A stretch of 46,904 nt of DNA from Lysobacteraceae bacterium UBA6001 (GCA_002429615.1 DJAN01000296.1:1-46904); one strand, 5' to 3'; counted from the stretch's first letter, positions 29,947 through 39,653 are shown. Numbers and translations: made by a program. The notes: a model not told the origin generated them from the sequence alone.

Positions 29947-30249
29947 TCACGCCTTCGGGTGGGCCGCCTGCGCCTGGGCGAACGCGGCCAACTGTTCCGG
30001 CGTGGCGTCACGCTGGTGCAGGCGCTTCCATTCCTCGAACGGCATGCCGTAGATCGCCTCGCGTGCCTGCGCCTTGTCCATCGCCACGCCGGCCTCGTCG
30101 GCCGCCTCGCGGTACCAGTCGGCCAGGCAGTTGCGGCAGAACCCGGCGAGGATCATCAGGTCGATGTTCTGCACGTCCGTGCGGTCCTGGTTGAGGTGCT
30201 GGAGCAGGCGACGGAAGGCGGCGGCCTCGAGCGCGGTGGTGTCGTTCAT
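29947..30249 (-). CDS. DUF1244 (SMc04008-like) protein
   Basis: This 100-residue cytosolic protein is recognised by its core ILAGFCRNCLADWYREAADE and GMPFEEWKRLHQRDA. Members of this family occur widely in proteobacteria and fold as a helical bundle with a conserved FCRNC pair of cysteines; function is unknown. The C-terminus ends in an Ala/Gln-rich helix (TPEQLAAFAQAQAAH). It is transcribed divergently from folD (47 bases) and converges on the antiporter gene with zero spacing and no terminator between, so the two transcripts should overlap. Confidence 0.9.
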   Translation of the reverse strand: MNDTTALEAAAFRRLLQHLNQDRTDVQNIDLMILAGFCRNCLADWYREAADEAGVAMDKAQAREAIYGMPFEEWKRLHQRDATPEQLAAFAQAQAAHPKA

Positions 30250-30296
30250 GGCGGAATCGGGGACAATAGGCGGCCCCCGACTTTACACCGCCGCCC

Positions 30297-31181
30297 ATGA
30301 CCGCCTCCGTGCCCGCCACTGCCGCCCCGGCCCGCATCCTCGATGGACGCCGCATTGCCGAGGAGCTGCTGGACCAGTTGCAGGCGCGCGTCGATGCACG
30401 CCTGGCCGCCGGCCAGTCCCGGCCCGGCCTGGCGGTGGTGCTGGTGGGCGGTGATCCGGCGTCGGCGGTATACGTGCGCAACAAGCGCCGCGCCGCCGAG
30501 AAGGTCGGCATCGAAGCGTTCGACTACGACCTGCCGGCCGGCACCACCGAGGCCGAGCTGAGTCGTCTGATCGACCAGCTCAATGCAGACCCGAAGATCC
30601 ACGGCATCCTGATCCAACTGCCGCTGCCCGGCATCCCGGACGCGAACCGGCTGATCCAGCGCATCGACCCGCGCAAGGACGTGGACGGTTTCCATCCGCA
30701 GAACGTGGGTCATCTCGCGCTGCGCGAGTTCGGCCTGCGCCCGTGCACGCCGCGCGGCATCGTGACCCTGCTCAGCCATACCGACCAGCCGGTACGCGGC
30801 CGCAACGCCACCATCGTGGGCGTGAGCAACCATGTCGGCCGGCCGATGGGCCTGGAGCTGCTGATCGCCGGCTGCACCGTGACCAGCTGCCACAAGTTCA
30901 CCCCGCCCGAGGTGCTGGAGGCCGCGGTGCGCAACGCCGACATCCTGGTGGTGGCGGTGGGGCGGCCGGGGCTGATCCCGGGTGAGTGGGTCAAGCCGGG
31001 CGCGGTGGTCATCGACGTGGGCATCAACCGCCTGGACGATGGGCGCCTGGTCGGCGACGTGGGCTTCGAGGCAGCGGCCGCCCGGGCCAGCTGGATCACC
31101 CCGGTGCCGGGGGGCGTGGGGCCGATGACCGTGGCCACGCTGATGCAGAACACGCTCGAAGCGGCCGACGCCGCCGGCTGA
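30297..31181 (+). CDS. folD: Methylenetetrahydrofolate dehydrogenase/cyclohydrolase
   Basis: This 294-residue bifunctional enzyme interconverts 5,10-methylene-THF and 10-formyl-THF with NADP. Signature elements are [20 protein letters not shown] (with the catalytic Lys), [35 protein letters not shown] and the C-terminal [18 protein letters not shown]. It supplies formyl groups for purine synthesis, in line with guaB and guaA just downstream, though they have their own spacing and probably their own promoter. The first eight residues (MTASVPATA) are a slight N-terminal extension. Confidence 0.96.
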   Translation: MTASVPATAAPARILDGRRIAEELLDQLQARVDARLAAGQSRPGLAVVLVGGDPASAVYVRNKRRAAEKVGIEAFDYDLPAGTTEAELSRLIDQLNADPKIHGILIQLPLPGIPDANRLIQRIDPRKDVDGFHPQNVGHLALREFGLRPCTPRGIVTLLSHTDQPVRGRNATIVGVSNHVGRPMGLELLIAGCTVTSCHKFTPPEVLEAAVRNADILVVAVGRPGLIPGEWVKPGAVVIDVGINRLDDGRLVGDVGFEAAAARASWITPVPGGVGPMTVATLMQNTLEAADAAG

Positions 31182-31270
31182 ACGGCGTCCGCCCGGCCGG
31201 GTGCGACGTAACGCTGCATTGCATCGGCAAGGGCTGTGGACGGGTGTCAACGGCGCGTGTTTCAGGGTAA

Positions 31271-32764
<1,494 letters not shown>

Positions 32765-32913
32765 GGCGACGCGTTTGCGAGGCATGCCTCGCGCGTCGCC
32801 GCACGCCCGGCCATGGATGGCCGGGCCGGAGTTTCCGAAGCCGGAAATGTGGCGCCAGGATGGCAGTCGTTGAGCAATCGAAGTGACGCGCGCGATCTGG
32901 AGATGGCGCGCGT
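32765..32913 (+). promoter_or_regulatory. Four consecutive stem-loops in the guaB-guaA interval
   Basis: Stem 1 is nested: GGCGACGCG/CGCGTCGCC (32765-32773, 32792-32800) encloses CGAGGC/GCCTCG (32778-32783, 32786-32791). Stem 2 is GCCCGGCC/GGCCGGGC (32805-32812, 32819-32826). Stem 3 is TTTCCG/CGGAAA (32832-32837, 32842-32847). Stem 4 is ACGCGCGC/GCGCGCGT (32886-32893, 32906-32913) followed by TTCC. The structures occupy most of the gap before guaA. They may terminate, process or attenuate the transcript; no U-rich run marks a simple terminator. Confidence 0.55.
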
Positions 32914-32946
32914 TTCCGTATCAGGAACCCGAAGGTGGCTGGCCCC

Positions 32947-34512
32947 ATGACCAACATCCATAACGACAAGATCCTCATCCTCGATTTCGGCGCGCAGTAC
33001 ACGCAGCTGATCGCCCGCCGCATCCGCGAGCTGGGTGTCTATTGCGAAATCTGGGCGTGGGACCACGATCCGGCCGAGATCGCCGCCTACGGTGCCAAGG
33101 GCATCATCCTGTCCGGTGGTCCCGAGTCGACCACGCTGCCGGGCGCGCCCGCCGCGCCGCAGCAGGTGTTCGATTCCGGCCTGCCGCTGCTGGGCATCTG
33201 CTACGGCATGCAGACCATGGCCGCGCAGCTGGGCGGTGCCACCGAGGCGGCCGACCAGCGCGAGTTTGGTCATGCCGAGGTCGAGGTGGTGCACGCCGAT
33301 GCGCTGTTCTCCGGCCTGAGCGACCACGGCGGCGCGCCGCGTTTGAACGTGTGGATGAGCCACGGCGACCACGTCTCGAAGGCGCCCCCCGGTTTCACCA
33401 TCACCGCGGTCACCGACCGCATCCCGGTGGCGGCGTTCGCCAACGAGGACAAGCGCTGGTACGGCGTGCAGTTCCACCCGGAAGTGACCCACACCCTGCA
33501 GGGCCAGGCGCTGCTGCGCCGGTTCGTGGTCGATGTCTGCGGCTGTGCCACGCTGTGGACCGCCGCCAACATCATCGACGACCAGATCGCGCGCGTGCGC
33601 GAGCAGGTCGGCAGCGACGAGGTGATCCTCGGCCTGTCCGGCGGCGTGGATTCCTCGGTGGTGGCCGCGCTGCTGCACAAGGCGATCGGCGAGAAGCTGA
33701 CCTGCGTGTTCGTCGACACCGGCCTGCTGCGCTGGCAGGAAGGCGACCAGGTGATGGCGATGTTCGCCGAGCACATGGGCGTGAAGGTCATCCGCGTCAA
33801 CGCGGCGGACCGTTACTTCAAGGCGCTGGAAGGTGTCAGCGACCCGGAAGCCAAGCGCAAGATCATCGGCAACCTGTTCGTCGACATCTTCGAGGAAGAG
33901 TCGAACAAGCTGAAGAACGCCAAGTGGCTGGCGCAGGGCACCATCTACCCGGACGTGATCGAGTCGGCCGGCAGCAAGACCGGCAAGGCGCACGTCATCA
34001 AGAGCCACCACAACGTGGGTGGCCTGCCGGAGCACATGAAGCTCGGCCTGGTCGAGCCGTTGCGTGAGCTGTTCAAGGACGAGGTGCGCCGCCTTGGCGT
34101 CGAACTCGGCCTGCCGCGCAGCATGGTCTACCGCCATCCGTTCCCGGGCCCGGGCCTGGGCGTGCGCATCCTGGGTGAAGTGAAGCCGGAGTACGCCGAA
34201 CTGCTGGCGCGTGCCGATGCGATCTTCATCGACGAACTGCGCAAGGCCGACCTGTACGACAAGACCAGCCAGGCGTTCGCGGTGTTCCTGCCGGTGAAGT
34301 CGGTGGGCGTGGTGGGTGACGCGCGTGCCTATGAGTGGGTGATCGCGCTGCGTGCGGTGGAGACCATCGACTTCATGACCGCGCACTGGGCGCACCTGCC
34401 GTATGAGTTCCTGGGTACGGTGAGCAACCGCATCATCAACGAACTGCGCGGCGTGTCGCGCGTGGTGTACGACATCTCCGGCAAGCCGCCGGCGACGATC
34501 GAGTGGGAGTGA
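32947..34512 (+). CDS. guaA: GMP synthase (glutamine-hydrolysing)
   Basis: The 521-residue enzyme aminates XMP to GMP. The N-terminal class I glutaminase has nucleophile Cys85 (LLGICYGMQ) and FHPEVTHT. The ATP-pyrophosphatase domain has SGGVDS (231-236), and the C-terminal dimerisation domain ends [11 protein letters not shown] 32947 is preferred to GTG 32935 because GAAGGTGG lies at the right distance before it and gives the usual length. The last codons contain GAGTGGGA, the core reported for islands integrating at guaA ends, and the DNA beyond drops in GC. Confidence 0.97.
   Translation: MTNIHNDKILILDFGAQYTQLIARRIRELGVYCEIWAWDHDPAEIAAYGAKGIILSGGPESTTLPGAPAAPQQVFDSGLPLLGICYGMQTMAAQLGGATEAADQREFGHAEVEVVHADALFSGLSDHGGAPRLNVWMSHGDHVSKAPPGFTITAVTDRIPVAAFANEDKRWYGVQFHPEVTHTLQGQALLRRFVVDVCGCATLWTAANIIDDQIARVREQVGSDEVILGLSGGVDSSVVAALLHKAIGEKLTCVFVDTGLLRWQEGDQVMAMFAEHMGVKVIRVNAADRYFKALEGVSDPEAKRKIIGNLFVDIFEEESNKLKNAKWLAQGTIYPDVIESAGSKTGKAHVIKSHHNVGGLPEHMKLGLVEPLRELFKDEVRRLGVELGLPRSMVYRHPFPGPGLGVRILGEVKPEYAELLARADAIFIDELRKADLYDKTSQAFAVFLPVKSVGVVGDARAYEWVIALRAVETIDFMTAHWAHLPYEFLGTVSNRIINELRGVSRVVYDISGKPPATIEWE
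34501..34508 (+). other. Candidate integration core at the guaA 3' end
   Basis: GAGTGGGA spans codons for the C-terminal Glu-Trp-Glu of GuaA. Genomic islands in many bacteria integrate here and leave this core duplicated at the far end. No second copy was found in the next several kilobases, so an intact right border is not supported. Confidence 0.4.
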
Positions 34513-34586
34513 GTTGATAGGGAAGGGCGCCGCGATGGACTGACCTCCAAATGTAGGGCGGTCGGCACATGGCTTACTTTCAAGGA

Positions 34587-34619
34587 ATCGGGCCTGGGAC
34601 ACTGGGCCCGATTTTTTTT
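34587..34619 (+). terminator. Rho-independent terminator downstream of guaA
   Basis: The stem ATCGGGCC/GGCCCGAT (34587-34594, 34605-34612) has a ten-base loop and is followed directly by eight T. It is the strongest intrinsic terminator on the + strand here, and lies 75 bases beyond the guaA stop. Confidence 0.93.
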
Positions 34620-34744
34620 GTGGCTGGAAACGGTGGTGTTGCTCCTGAGCCTGACACAGCTCCGCCGATCCTATTGATCTTGTGTACGGAGGGCGGTGCG
34701 CCGGCTACTGCGCCGGGGGCAAGGGCCACTTTCGGAAACGGACA

Positions 34745-35095
34745 TTACTCGTCACGACGATTGACCATGGCAACGAGCGGACGAATGCCGATTAACACCG
34801 AGATCCCACCCAAAGCAAGCGAAGTAGCGCCAAGAAACATGGCGACCAAAACGCCCTCGGTGTGCCGGGCGAAAAGCCATTCAAGCTTTGACCGGAGTGC
34901 TGGTAGTGCTTCACGTAATGAGGCGTTATCCGACAATGCGGCTCTGATCGGGATGTACTCCTTTACCAGGCCGTTTCCAAGGAATGGTGGATCTCCGAAC
35001 AACGGCAAAGCCCAGTTGAGTGCAAGCACGCCGACAATGATCTGGCAGGCGCCAACGAGCAGAAGGTAGGACGTGAGACTCTTCGACACTGTCAT
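34745..35095 (-). CDS. Unknown small membrane protein
   Basis: This 116-residue protein has two hydrophobic segments, near residues 8-30 (SYLLLVGACQIIVGVLALNW) and 78-106 (FARHTEGVLVAMFLGATSLA then LGGISVLIGI). A polar loop between them contains LREALPALRSKLEWLF. I do not recognise the family. Codon use is less GC-rich than in the neighbours (more A/T in third positions), and the whole 34.6-35.6 kb stretch is lower in GC, which suggests recent acquisition. It converges on the guaA terminator. Confidence 0.6.
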   Translation of the reverse strand: MTVSKSLTSYLLLVGACQIIVGVLALNWALPLFGDPPFLGNGLVKEYIPIRAALSDNASLREALPALRSKLEWLFARHTEGVLVAMFLGATSLALGGISVLIGIRPLVAMVNRRDE

Positions 35096-35203
35096 ATCGC
35101 TCCTAGTTCCTGAGTTGAGCTCACAGAGGGTCGCAACAGTACGCCGGTACCCGGCCTGGCGGCTCGATCAACCCCACGACTGCTTCCGGCCAAGCGCGGA
35201 CAC

Positions 35204-35437
35204 CTACGTCTCGCCTTGAAATCGCTCTGCGCAATCTGGACAGAGCCCAATCTCGTTCACCGTCAACGGATGGAAGTACTCCATAGCCTTGATCTTGAAG
35301 TGCTTCCCCTCCTTGGACTCAATTTTGACGGGGTCATATCCCGTCCCTTGGCACATGACACATTGATTCAAGTATTTCTTGAATCCCTGGTACTCGTTTA
35401 GCCACTCTGTTCGATCTCGACCTGTCTTCATTGGCAT
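35204..35437 (-). CDS. Unknown small protein with two CxxC pairs
   Basis: The 77-residue product has KYLNQCVMCQGTGYDPVK and GLCPDCAERFQ, two CxxC pairs about 35 residues apart that could form one zinc ribbon. The N-terminal part is charged (KTGRDRTEWLNEYQGFKK). ATG 35437 or ATG 35431 is possible; neither has a clear ribosome-binding site, and the frame is open further upstream into repeat-like DNA, so the start is uncertain. I do not recognise a family. Low GC and position after guaA suggest foreign origin. Confidence 0.55.
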   Translation of the reverse strand: MPMKTGRDRTEWLNEYQGFKKYLNQCVMCQGTGYDPVKIESKEGKHFKIKAMEYFHPLTVNEIGLCPDCAERFQGET

Positions 35438-35506
35438 TGGTGGTGAAGGGGAGTTTGTCGGCCAAGCATCACCACGTAATCTCGATGTTTGCCGGGTGTG
35501 GCGAGT

Positions 35507-35530
35507 GTCCGCTTTGGGTCGGAAGCCGAC
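35507..35530. repeat. Dispersed hairpin repeat (GTCCGCTT...AAGCCGAC)
   Basis: GTCCGCTT and AAGCCGAC form an eight-base dyad with one mismatch around TGGGTCGG. The unit translates as fragments such as SASDPKRT or VGFRPKADT, which I recall as spurious peptides in many proteobacterial genomes, so it is probably a dispersed non-coding repeat. It lies 70 bases upstream of the CxxC gene. Confidence 0.5.
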
Positions 35531-35647
35531 GTTAGCACCCGAGCGTGCGCCTGATCGATCTCGGCATCCGCTCTCGGCCAGAAGCGGGCGTGAGTTATCG
35601 ACAAGCTGTCCGACGTCGCCATGGATCGTGTAAACCAGCCAGGCCGC

Positions 35648-35677
35648 TTGACATGCAGGCATTTGCCTGCCTATAGT
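35648..35677 (+). promoter_or_regulatory. Promoter with embedded palindromic operator of the arsR-type operon
   Basis: TTGACA (35648-35653) and TATAGT (35672-35677) are 18 bases apart, a near-consensus sigma-70 promoter. The spacer contains the perfect palindrome GCAGGCATTTGCCTGC (35655-35670). A dimeric ArsR-type repressor bound there would block RNA polymerase, so autorepression by the gene starting 24 bases downstream is likely. Confidence 0.75.
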
Positions 35678-35701
35678 CCGTCCCACCCACCACCGCATCG
35701 A

Positions 35702-36016
35702 ATGGACGCCGACAAGGTTTTCAAGGCACTGGGAGATCCCACCCGCCGCCACGTGCTGGACCTGCTGTGCGAGCGCAATGGCCAGACCCTCGGTCAGCTG
35801 TGCGAGCACCTGGACATGGCGCGGCAGTCGGTGACCCAGCACATCGGAATCCTCGAAGACGCTCACCTGGTGAGCACGGTGCGCCGCGGCCGCGAGAAGC
35901 TGCATTTCATCAACCCCGTGCCGCTGCATGAGGTCTACGAACGGTGGGTGCGTAAATTCGAACAGCAGCGCCTGAGCCTGCTGCATGACCTGAAACAGGA
36001 ACTCGAAGGAACGTGA
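35702..36016 (+). CDS. ArsR-family winged-helix repressor
   Basis: This 104-residue regulator has an N-terminal helix VFKALGDPTRRHVLDLLCER, a recognition helix in LDMARQSVTQHIGIL (about 38-51) and a basic wing VRRGREKLHF (60-69). It lacks the CVC metal site of arsenic sensors, so it belongs to the group of ArsR proteins paired with SRPBCC/AHSA1 proteins, whose ligand is usually unknown. ATG 35702 is the natural start. A palindrome lies inside the promoter upstream. The next gene starts two bases after its stop. Confidence 0.92.
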   Translation: MDADKVFKALGDPTRRHVLDLLCERNGQTLGQLCEHLDMARQSVTQHIGILEDAHLVSTVRRGREKLHFINPVPLHEVYERWVRKFEQQRLSLLHDLKQELEGT

Positions 36017-36018
36017 CC

Positions 36019-36483
36019 ATGAACTCCGAGAAGATCAGTTTCGTCTACGTCACCTATATCCGTTCCACGCCGGAGAAGGTGTTCGAGGCCATTACCCGGC
36101 CGGAGATCGCGCGCCGTTATTGGGGCCACGAGAATGTGTCCAACTGGCAGCCCGGCGCCGATTGGCAGCATGTACGCGACGACGCGCAGCGCACGGTGCA
36201 GCTTGTCGGCAAGGTGGTGGAGCATTCGCCGCCGTCGCGGCTGGTGATTACCTGGGCCAACGCGTCGCAGGCGGAGGATCCGGAGGCCTACAGCCGCGTC
36301 GCCTTCGACATCGTGCCTTACGAGGACATGGTGCGGCTCACGGTCACCCACAGCGAACTGGACGCCGGCAGCGGCATGGCCAAGGGCATCCAGCAGGGCT
36401 GGCCGATCGTGCTGTCGAGCCTGAAGTCGCTGCTGGAAACCGGGCAGGGCATGGATGTGTTCGCCAAGCCCAAGGCCGCCTGA
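36019..36483 (+). CDS. SRPBCC/AHSA1-domain protein
   Basis: The 154-residue protein has the START-like SRPBCC fold typical of AHSA1/activator-of-Hsp90-like bacterial proteins: ISFVYVTYIRSTPEKVFEAI at the N-terminus, TRPEIARRYWGHENVSNWQ, RLVITWANASQ and a C-terminal helix GWPIVLSSLKSLLETGQG. The fold binds hydrophobic ligands in a cavity. ATG 36019 is chosen because GAAGGA lies eight bases upstream; a GTG two codons earlier has poor spacing. ArsR-SRPBCC pairs are common operons in proteobacteria; the ligand may also be sensed by the regulator (inference). Confidence 0.9.
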   Translation: MNSEKISFVYVTYIRSTPEKVFEAITRPEIARRYWGHENVSNWQPGADWQHVRDDAQRTVQLVGKVVEHSPPSRLVITWANASQAEDPEAYSRVAFDIVPYEDMVRLTVTHSELDAGSGMAKGIQQGWPIVLSSLKSLLETGQGMDVFAKPKAA

Positions 36484-36497
36484 CGCGGGAGGTTGCG

Positions 36498-36914
36498 ATG
36501 AGCGCGCTCTATAGCGGCGGCTGCGCATGCGGCGCGCTGCGTTACGAGATCCCGCAGGCGCCGATCTTCCAGAACCACTGCCAGTGCCGTGATTGCCAAC
36601 GACGTAGCGGCACCGGCCATGGCTCCTACCTGACCTTCGCCGGTCGCGCCGAGATGACGTTGGCCGGCGAAGCGACGTGGTGGGATGTCGCGGGTGACAG
36701 TGGGCGGATCAAGCGCCACGGTTTCTGCCCGGCTTGCGGCTGTCCGGTGTTCCTTCGCTTCGTCGCGATGCCCGATCTCATCGCGGTGCATGCGGGCAGC
36801 CTGGACATGCCGGAGCGTTTCACGCCGCAGGTGCTGACCTACCACGCCGCCGCGCTGGATTGGGATGCCCAGTCGGCATCGCTGACGGTGTTCGAACGCA
36901 TGCCGCCGGGCTGA
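36498..36914 (+). CDS. GFA-family (CENP-V domain) zinc protein
   Basis: This 138-residue protein carries the GFA/Mss4-like zinc pattern: Cys9 and Cys11 (GGCACGALRY), Cys28, Cys30 and Cys33 (HCQCRDCQRRSGTGHGSY), and Cys77, Cys80 and Cys82 (FCPACGCPVF). The family was first linked to glutathione-dependent formaldehyde activation, though that role is questioned for many members. GCGGGAGG precedes the ATG. It is the third gene of the ArsR-SRPBCC operon, so a shared role in handling a small electrophile or hydrophobic compound is possible but unproved. Confidence 0.9.
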   Translation: MSALYSGGCACGALRYEIPQAPIFQNHCQCRDCQRRSGTGHGSYLTFAGRAEMTLAGEATWWDVAGDSGRIKRHGFCPACGCPVFLRFVAMPDLIAVHAGSLDMPERFTPQVLTYHAAALDWDAQSASLTVFERMPPG

Positions 36915-36937
36915 CAGCTGTCGGCCGGTTCAAGCAC

Positions 36938-38125
36938 TCATGCACGCGTTGGCTGGGCCTGCTTTCTCGCGGAGCGCATCTCCCATAGGCCTGTCATCGC
37001 CAGCAGCACGGTGGTGAACCAACCCAGCGTCAGTAGCTCGAAACGCGACGTCCACGGCGCGGTGACCACCAGCAGCAGCGCGGCCAGCAGGTGCGAACGA
37101 GGCCATCGGCCGTATACCACGCGCTTGTATACCGCGCTGCCGAGCAGGTAGATCGCGGGGCCTGCCAGCAAGGCGCCGATCTGCCCGGCATCGGGATGCC
37201 CGTGCGGGTGTGCCAGCACCAGGTCGTTGCCGACCGCATTGACGATGATGCCGGCCACCAGGATCGCGTGGACGTAGTGGAACTGGGCGCCCAGGCGCCC
37301 GGGATCATCGGAATGGGTGATCCGCCGCGTGGCCGCGTCGCTGGAGGTGCCGAAGTACAACCACCACAGCGCCAGTGTGCCCAGGAAGGTCGCCGCCAGC
37401 GCGGACAGCACGTCGGGCCGCCACTGCGTGCTGTCGGCCAGGGTCGCACCGCTGGCGAGCAGGGTCTCGCCGAGCGCCACGATCACGAACAGCTGGCAGC
37501 GCTCCGCCAGGTGGCCGCCTTCGATGGTCCATTCGGCGGTGCGGGAGCGACCCAGCACCGGCAGGGCGAAGCCGAACATCGGCGAGCCGTATTCGCACAG
37601 GATGGCGACGATCCACAGCCCCATCCGCCACGGCAGCGACGGCGCCAGCGCACCAGCGATCCAGAACACCGCGGCAATGCCCAGCCAGCCGACCATGCGG
37701 CTGTAGTTCGGCGCCAGGGCATGCCCGCCCCGCAGCAGCCAGCGCAGGTAGACCGTGCGCCCGAACTGGATCGCCACGTAGCTGCCGGCGAACACCAGCG
37801 CGCGTTCGCCGAAGGCCTCCGGGATCGCCGCGGCCATCAGCATCGCCAGCAGCATCATCACGAACATCAGCCCGCGGATCGCGGGTTTGTCCGGGTCGAA
37901 CCAGTTGCTGGCCCAGCAGGTGTACTGCCAGCCAAGCCACACCGCGAACCAGACGATCAGCGTCTGCAACGCGCCGAGCGGATCGAGATGGTGCAGCAGC
38001 AGGTGACTGACCTGGGTCACTGCGAACACGTAGACCAGGTCGAAGAACAGTTCGACGTAGGTCACCCGGGCATGGTGCCCGTCGCGATGGCGCAGCAGGG
38101 CATCGGCGGGCAGGGGAGTGGGCAT
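36938..38125 (-). CDS. Low-temperature-requirement A (LtrA)-like membrane protein
   Basis: The 395-residue protein has about 11-12 TM segments and the LtrA-family start RVTYVELFFDLVYVFAVTQV (about 19-38), with later FALPVLGRSRTAEWTIEGGH and ERCQLFVIVALGETLLASG. LtrA was named from a cold-sensitive Listeria mutant; the biochemical role is unknown. ATG 38125 is preferred to a TTG 27 bases upstream because GGAG lies eight bases before it. It is transcribed towards the GFA gene (convergent) and away from mntH, with no visible operon partner. Confidence 0.88.
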   Translation of the reverse strand: MPTPLPADALLRHRDGHHARVTYVELFFDLVYVFAVTQVSHLLLHHLDPLGALQTLIVWFAVWLGWQYTCWASNWFDPDKPAIRGLMFVMMLLAMLMAAAIPEAFGERALVFAGSYVAIQFGRTVYLRWLLRGGHALAPNYSRMVGWLGIAAVFWIAGALAPSLPWRMGLWIVAILCEYGSPMFGFALPVLGRSRTAEWTIEGGHLAERCQLFVIVALGETLLASGATLADSTQWRPDVLSALAATFLGTLALWWLYFGTSSDAATRRITHSDDPGRLGAQFHYVHAILVAGIIVNAVGNDLVLAHPHGHPDAGQIGALLAGPAIYLLGSAVYKRVVYGRWPRSHLLAALLLVVTAPWTSRFELLTLGWFTTVLLAMTGLWEMRSARKQAQPTRA

Positions 38126-38183
38126 CTGTGAAACTCCGGCCGGGTGGGTCAAGGACCGGAATACTGTAGCGGGGCGCGCCGGC

Positions 38184-39518
38184 TCAGTGCAGGAACGTGT
38201 CGGTCAGCAGCTTGAGGTTGAGCGCTATGATCAGCGCGGCCATGGCCCAGGCGATGCGCACCAGCCAGCGCGGTGCGACCAGCGCACCCATCAGCTTGCG
38301 GTCGGAGACGAAGCGCACCAGCGGCACCACCGCGAAGGGCAGCTGCATCGATAGGATCACCTGGCTCAGCACCAGCAGCCGCGCCGTGCCTTCATCGCCG
38401 TACAGCGCGGTCACCACGACCACCGGCACGATGGCGATGCCGCGGGTCAGCAGGCGGCGCATCCACGGCTTGAGCCGCAGGTGCAGGAAGCCTTCCATCA
38501 CGATCTGCCCGGCCAGCGTGGCGGTGACGGTCGAATTGATGCCGGAGGCCAGCAACGCGACGGCGAACAGGGTCGAGGCCAGGCCGACGCCCAGCATCGG
38601 CGCGAGCAACTCGTAGGCCTGCTCGATCTCCTGCACGTCGAAGCGGCCGTTGGCATGGAACACCGCCGCCGCAAGGATCAGGATCGCCGCGTTGATGCAC
38701 AGCGCCAGCATCAGCGCCAGCGTGCTGTCGGTCACCGCCCAGCGCAGCGCCGAGCGGCGGCCCTCGTCGGTACGCGGGAAGGCCCGGGTCTGCACGATGG
38801 AGGAGTGCAGGTAGAGGTTGTGCGGCATCACCGTGGCACCGAGGATGCCGATGGCGATGTACAGCGCCTTCGGATCGGTGACCACCTGCGCACGCGGAAT
38901 GAAGCCGCCCAGCACCTCGGCCACCGGCGGGGCGGCAAGCACGATCTGCACCGCGAAGCAGGCGAAGATGATCGCCAGCAGCGCGACGACAAAGGCCTCC
39001 AGCGCGCGGAAGCCGCGGTTCATCAGGTACAGCACCAGCACCACGTCCACCGCGGTGATCACCGCGCCCCACAGCAGCGGGATGCCGAACAGCAGTTTCA
39101 GCGCGATGGCGGTGCCGATCACCTCGGCGAGGTCGCAGGCGATGATCGCTGCTTCGCAGATCGCCCATAGGCCGAGATTCACCGGCTTGGCATAGTGCGC
39201 GCGGCAGGCCTGCGCCAGGTCCATGCCGCTGCCGATGCCCAGCCGCGCGGACAGCGCCTGCAGCACGATCGCCATCACGTTCGACAGCAGGATCACCGAG
39301 AGCAGCAGGTAGCCGAAGTGGGAGCCGCCGGCGATGTCGGTGGCCCAGTTGCCCGGATCCATGTAGCCGACCGACACCATGTAGCCCGGGCCGAGGAAGG
39401 CGAACAGGCGATACCACCAGCGGCCGCCGCTTGGCACCGGCACGCTGCGATGCATCTCGCCCAGGCTCGGCGCGGCCGAGGGCCAGCGGGGTTTCAACGG
39501 GGCGGCATCCTGGGGCAT
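38184..39518 (-). CDS. mntH: Nramp manganese/proton symporter
   Basis: This 444-residue Nramp protein imports Mn2+ (and Fe2+) with protons. The metal-site motif DPGN (54-57) in TM1 and [15 protein letters not shown] in TM6 are intact, with about 11 TM segments. A longer frame begins at TTG 39557, but that codon lies inside the operator palindrome and upstream of the expected transcription start. ATG 39518 is therefore used, although no clear Shine-Dalgarno precedes it. The divergent mntR gene and a palindrome over the -10 element indicate manganese-dependent repression. Confidence 0.95.
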   Translation of the reverse strand: MPQDAAPLKPRWPSAAPSLGEMHRSVPVPSGGRWWYRLFAFLGPGYMVSVGYMDPGNWATDIAGGSHFGYLLLSVILLSNVMAIVLQALSARLGIGSGMDLAQACRAHYAKPVNLGLWAICEAAIIACDLAEVIGTAIALKLLFGIPLLWGAVITAVDVVLVLYLMNRGFRALEAFVVALLAIIFACFAVQIVLAAPPVAEVLGGFIPRAQVVTDPKALYIAIGILGATVMPHNLYLHSSIVQTRAFPRTDEGRRSALRWAVTDSTLALMLALCINAAILILAAAVFHANGRFDVQEIEQAYELLAPMLGVGLASTLFAVALLASGINSTVTATLAGQIVMEGFLHLRLKPWMRRLLTRGIAIVPVVVVTALYGDEGTARLLVLSQVILSMQLPFAVVPLVRFVSDRKLMGALVAPRWLVRIAWAMAALIIALNLKLLTDTFLH

Positions 39519-39548
39519 CGGGCAGGCCGGGGCGGGTATGGTCGCATC

Positions 39549-39566
39549 ATATAGCAATTGCTATAT
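39549..39566. promoter_or_regulatory. Perfect 18-bp palindrome, probable MntR operator
   Basis: ATATAGCAATTGCTATAT is a perfect palindrome that covers the mntH -10 element, in the divergent interval between mntH and mntR. Its form, AT-rich arms around GCAA/TTGC, suits the dimeric Mn-dependent repressor encoded next door. Confidence 0.85.
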
Positions 39567-39588
39567 CGTTGAGCATTGGCAATTTCAA
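39560..39588 (-). promoter_or_regulatory. mntH promoter
   Basis: On the minus strand TTGAAA (39583-39588) and TATAGC (39560-39565) are 17 bases apart. The -10 element lies within the probable MntR palindrome, so metal-bound MntR would exclude RNA polymerase. Confidence 0.75.
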
Positions 39589-39653
39589 TCGTCATCATAG
39601 GCCGCGTGCCGCAAAATAGCGGGGCGGCGGATCGCCGCGCGCAGGACCTTTGA

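Noticed and set aside
32935..32946. GTG start for guaA four codons upstream
   Set aside because: Spacing to a ribosome-binding site is poor, and the ATG gives the canonical 521-residue protein.
34513..34620. A tRNA or small RNA gene between guaA and its terminator
   Set aside because: No cloverleaf, no promoter and no conserved RNA signature could be seen; the hairpin is a simple terminator.
34569..35069. 166-codon plus-strand frame after guaA
   Set aside because: It runs through the strong guaA terminator and is antisense to the two-TM protein; its composition is not protein-like.
39519..39557. N-terminal extension of mntH from TTG 39557
   Set aside because: The codon lies inside the palindrome over the -10 element, so it is unlikely to be in the message.
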